From assembly GCA_027490305.1 (NCBI GenBank), contig JAIXYI010000088.1:1-64000 (forward strand): a DNA stretch of 64,000 nt, given 5' to 3'. A program made the translations under genes and the position numbers. Of the stretch, positions 63,801 through 64,000 are shown piece by piece (within the stretch, counting starts at the first letter, position 1; each line of letters opens with the position of its first letter). The stretch is from Flavobacteriaceae bacterium (GTDB lineage Bacteria > Bacteroidota > Bacteroidia > Flavobacteriales > Flavobacteriaceae). A model generated the notes under the pieces. It saw nothing but the letters and a program-made list of their open reading frames with translations, was not told the DNA's origin and did not search any database.

Positions 63801-64000
63801 CGCCGAAACCGGGAGAGAAGGTACAGAACCAACGGGCCACTCCGCAAAGCAACCGCAGCGTCTTCCTTGACGGCGTGATTGGCGTATTGACCAGTGTCAA
63901 GAATATCCAGATCAATTATACGTCTACGGAAGGTACGGTATTGCCCGGCTTCCAGTCGAGTCCGGGATTCTTCGGCACCACGCGTCCGACACTTCCGTTT
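57848..64000 (+). CDS. sprA: Type IX secretion outer-membrane translocon SprA (3' end beyond window)
   Basis: An open frame of 2051 codons with no stop to the last base; SprA proteins are about 2400 residues, so roughly 350 are missing. The start is the TTG at 57848 (read MGTDYIKSAFTCLKFLAILA), giving a signal peptide with cleavage after AWAQ near residue 31; no ATG precedes the mature sequence before residue ~59. Diagnostic SprA text includes PSIVEMYSYDPKTDRYIYTN, NPSFSTRNQSTLTFDFDQRI and NVNANYDTESTFAFQNLIKLEY. SprA forms the ~36-strand barrel through which T9SS cargo leaves. Near 63760-63850 a Pro/Lys/Asn-rich loop (KKNNQPARPTAAPKPGEK) lies between predicted strands. Confidence 0.95.
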   Translation, partial: MGTDYIKSAFTCLKFLAILALLVAAQDAWAQDPVLDSLEAAQDTLKGFNTGKMELANPPSIVEMYSYDPKTDRYIYTNSIDGYNINYPIILTPAEYDRLVLKEKMRQYFKSKSDAMDGKNEEGKKDLLPRYYVNSSFFETIFGGNTIDVKPTGSVEMDLGIRYTKQDNPSFSTRNQSTLTFDFDQRISLSLMGKVGTRLNVNANYDTESTFAFQNLIKLEYAPTEDDILQKIEVGTISFPLSNSLIRGAQSLFGVKAQLQFGRTTVTGIYSEQKSQTRSVTAQGGGTLQDFDIFGLEYDSDRHFFLSQYFRDQYDASMRTYPNLDTQVQITRIEVWVTNRQNRVSTTENNLRNIIALQDLGEARLVGRADNEIVNLAPLPGDFFTDPVPPVTQSSEHPSDNSNNKYDPALITTGGGYLTTSIRDVTQPKENAFAPTVSAQVSEGQDYAKLENARKLAPTEYTYHPKLGYISLQQRLANDEVLAVAYQYTIGGQVYQVGEFANDGVSSTVVDGGTDTQPDVTGVSTQSLVLKMLKSNLTVVKNSVTGFTTPVWNLMMKNVYQIAPGGQLEQEDFRFNILYSDPSPLNYITAAGNPPLPLPVDTDATDGVDKDVAQTPLLRVFGVDRLNATNDPQPRGDGFFDFVPGLTVDTQYGRIIFTSVEPFGEYLFNKLRTDNSTESYNDPATYNANQAKYVYRSLYRDTPAAALQNSDKNKFELRGRYKSTTGDGIAIGAYNVPRGSVVVTAGGRRLQEGVDYTVNYQLGRVQILDPSLQASNTPIQISLENNSVFGQQTRRFMGLNVEHKFSDKFIVGATFLKMTERPFTQKSNYGQESVNNTIYGFNTTFSSEVPFLTRLVNKLPNMDTDVMSNISFRGEVAFLTPNTPKADRFDGEATIYVDDFEGSQTTIDMKSALSWSLSSVPQDTSVNDFNFGGEFFDDLQYGYKRAKLSWYTIDPLFYTSQRPGDISDADMALNRTRRVYIRELFPETDIADGQQTVVNTLDLTYYPSERGPYNFNPAAAGTGTLPSPASNFGGIMRAITSTNFQQSNVEYIQFWMMDPYYTADPDSENPANTGKLFFNLGEISEDVLRDGKKQYENGLPDAQGSQLTTPSSWGVVPSSQSLIYAFDTSDANRNVQDAGLDGLSDVAEATKYPLFGGIKDPAADNFQFYLSAEGTVLERYKNYNGLQGNSPISVTDTSRGSTTYPDVEDINRDNTMNTIDAYYQYSIDIDPAKMTVGQNFITDVRETTSVVPGPGNQSVPVRWYQFKIPIDQGENTEKYGAIEGFASIRFMRMFLTGFTEDVTLRFGTLDLVRGEWRRYVNSLEYVGNAEEDPSDDPTSFDVLSVNVQENNSRTPIPYVTPPGVVREQLYNNNTVINQNEQSLSLRVSGPDPDGGLEPGDARAVFKNVSVDMRQFNKLKMFLHAESLVSDIDATRLQDNELSAILRFGNDFTQNYYEVELPLKVTRWDDASTEEKVWPEENNLDLSLALLTKLKVYAMQNPGELDEQGVLTKWEDELQPDLADKPNKLRLRIKGNPNFGLVRTLMVGLRNNTLNGADPDGNTFTPRKIKGEVWFNELRLAQMDNKGGMAAVASLDANLADFATISATGKISTIGFGGLEDGPNERSREDLKQYNIVTNINLGKLLPKKWGVNLPFNYGVGEEIITPQYDPFNQDIRLDELLDGTTDQAERDNLRNRAIEYTKTKSINFIGVKKERAPEQKPHAYDPENLTLTYSFNETKKHDYEIEDYLDQQVRTQADYTYSFQNKPFEPLKNNKFMKKSSYWKMLSDFNFNYLPSNINFSASVIRQFNRQQFRQVDVAGIGLDPLYRRNYLFNYQYGFNYNLTKAFKINYTVTASNIVRSYFNRDTQEIDNSFTIWTDYWNTGEPNQYTQQVTANYELPLNKLPFLSFVKSTYTYTGDFNWQRGSDAMRNFQDIDGNTWDLGNTIQNNGAHRLNTTLNMDLLYKYLGLVKGGKKNNQPARPTAAPKPGEKVQNQRATPQSNRSVFLDGVIGVLTSVKNIQINYTSTEGTVLPGFQSSPGFFGTTRPTLPF

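Overview
The window is chromosomal DNA from a member of Bacteroidota, almost certainly class Flavobacteriia (Flavobacterium-like). The evidence is the set of gliding and type IX secretion (T9SS) genes (gldD, gldE, sprA, and a secreted protein with a T9SS sorting tail), an alternative complex III respiratory operon (actABCDEF-coxBA), promoters of the Bacteroidetes form (TTG, 17-21 bases, TAnnTTTG), and near absence of Shine-Dalgarno sequences. By eye the base composition is fairly high in G+C for a Flavobacterium; I did not compute it.

Layout. 1-4110 (minus): a tightly overlapping operon of PPTase, GGGP synthase (PcrB), PnuC, DUF4301 and ArfB. 4111-6676: a structured intergenic element, ahcY, twin hairpins, then rplU-rpmA (minus). 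7124-10516: a pair of M16 peptidase genes with complementary active-site halves. 10638-12000: an EamA exporter and an HMA-domain lipoprotein. 12050-17769: the conserved flavobacterial block gldD-gldE-ssb-mutY (minus) with HU, a 30-residue basic protein and an RNase E/G gene (plus). 17872-21325: DUF4256, then tsf-rpsB and rpsI-rplM (minus). 21665-24105: LacI-type regulator, ankyrin protein, DOMON/T9SS secreted protein. 24166-33854: polA, metallophosphoesterase, a thioredoxin-fold protein without CXXC, polysaccharide deacetylase, DUF2723 membrane protein, tRNA-Gln and a tandem universal stress protein. 34022-38493: rimP-nusA-infB with a terminator-like hairpin in the leader. 38586-50827: SPOR protein and the actABCDEF-coxBA operon. 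50931-53702: ruvB, an esterase-like hydrolase and queG. 53703-54900: an AT-rich island with remnants of polymorphic toxin/immunity modules. 54917-64000: maeB, ruvA and the first 2051 codons of sprA, which runs off the window.

How the genes work together. ACIII passes electrons from menaquinol through its c-type hemes to the adjacent aa3-type oxidase (subunits II and I here; other subunits are not in this window). SprA is the outer-membrane T9SS channel, GldD and GldE are needed for gliding and secretion, and the DOMON protein is a likely T9SS cargo. RimP, NusA and IF2, together with the ribosomal protein genes, EF-Ts, ArfB and the small basic protein, form the translation set.

The least ordinary parts are the decayed toxin/immunity island flanked by 40-bp direct repeats, the structured element at about 4118-4269, the foldback at 1-131, the rimP leader hairpin, TTG starts on gldE, queG and sprA, a leaderless-looking ruvB, an RNase G lacking the zinc-link cysteines, and His-rich tails on ActF and CoxA. 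I see no CRISPR array, intact transposon, prophage or rRNA gene.
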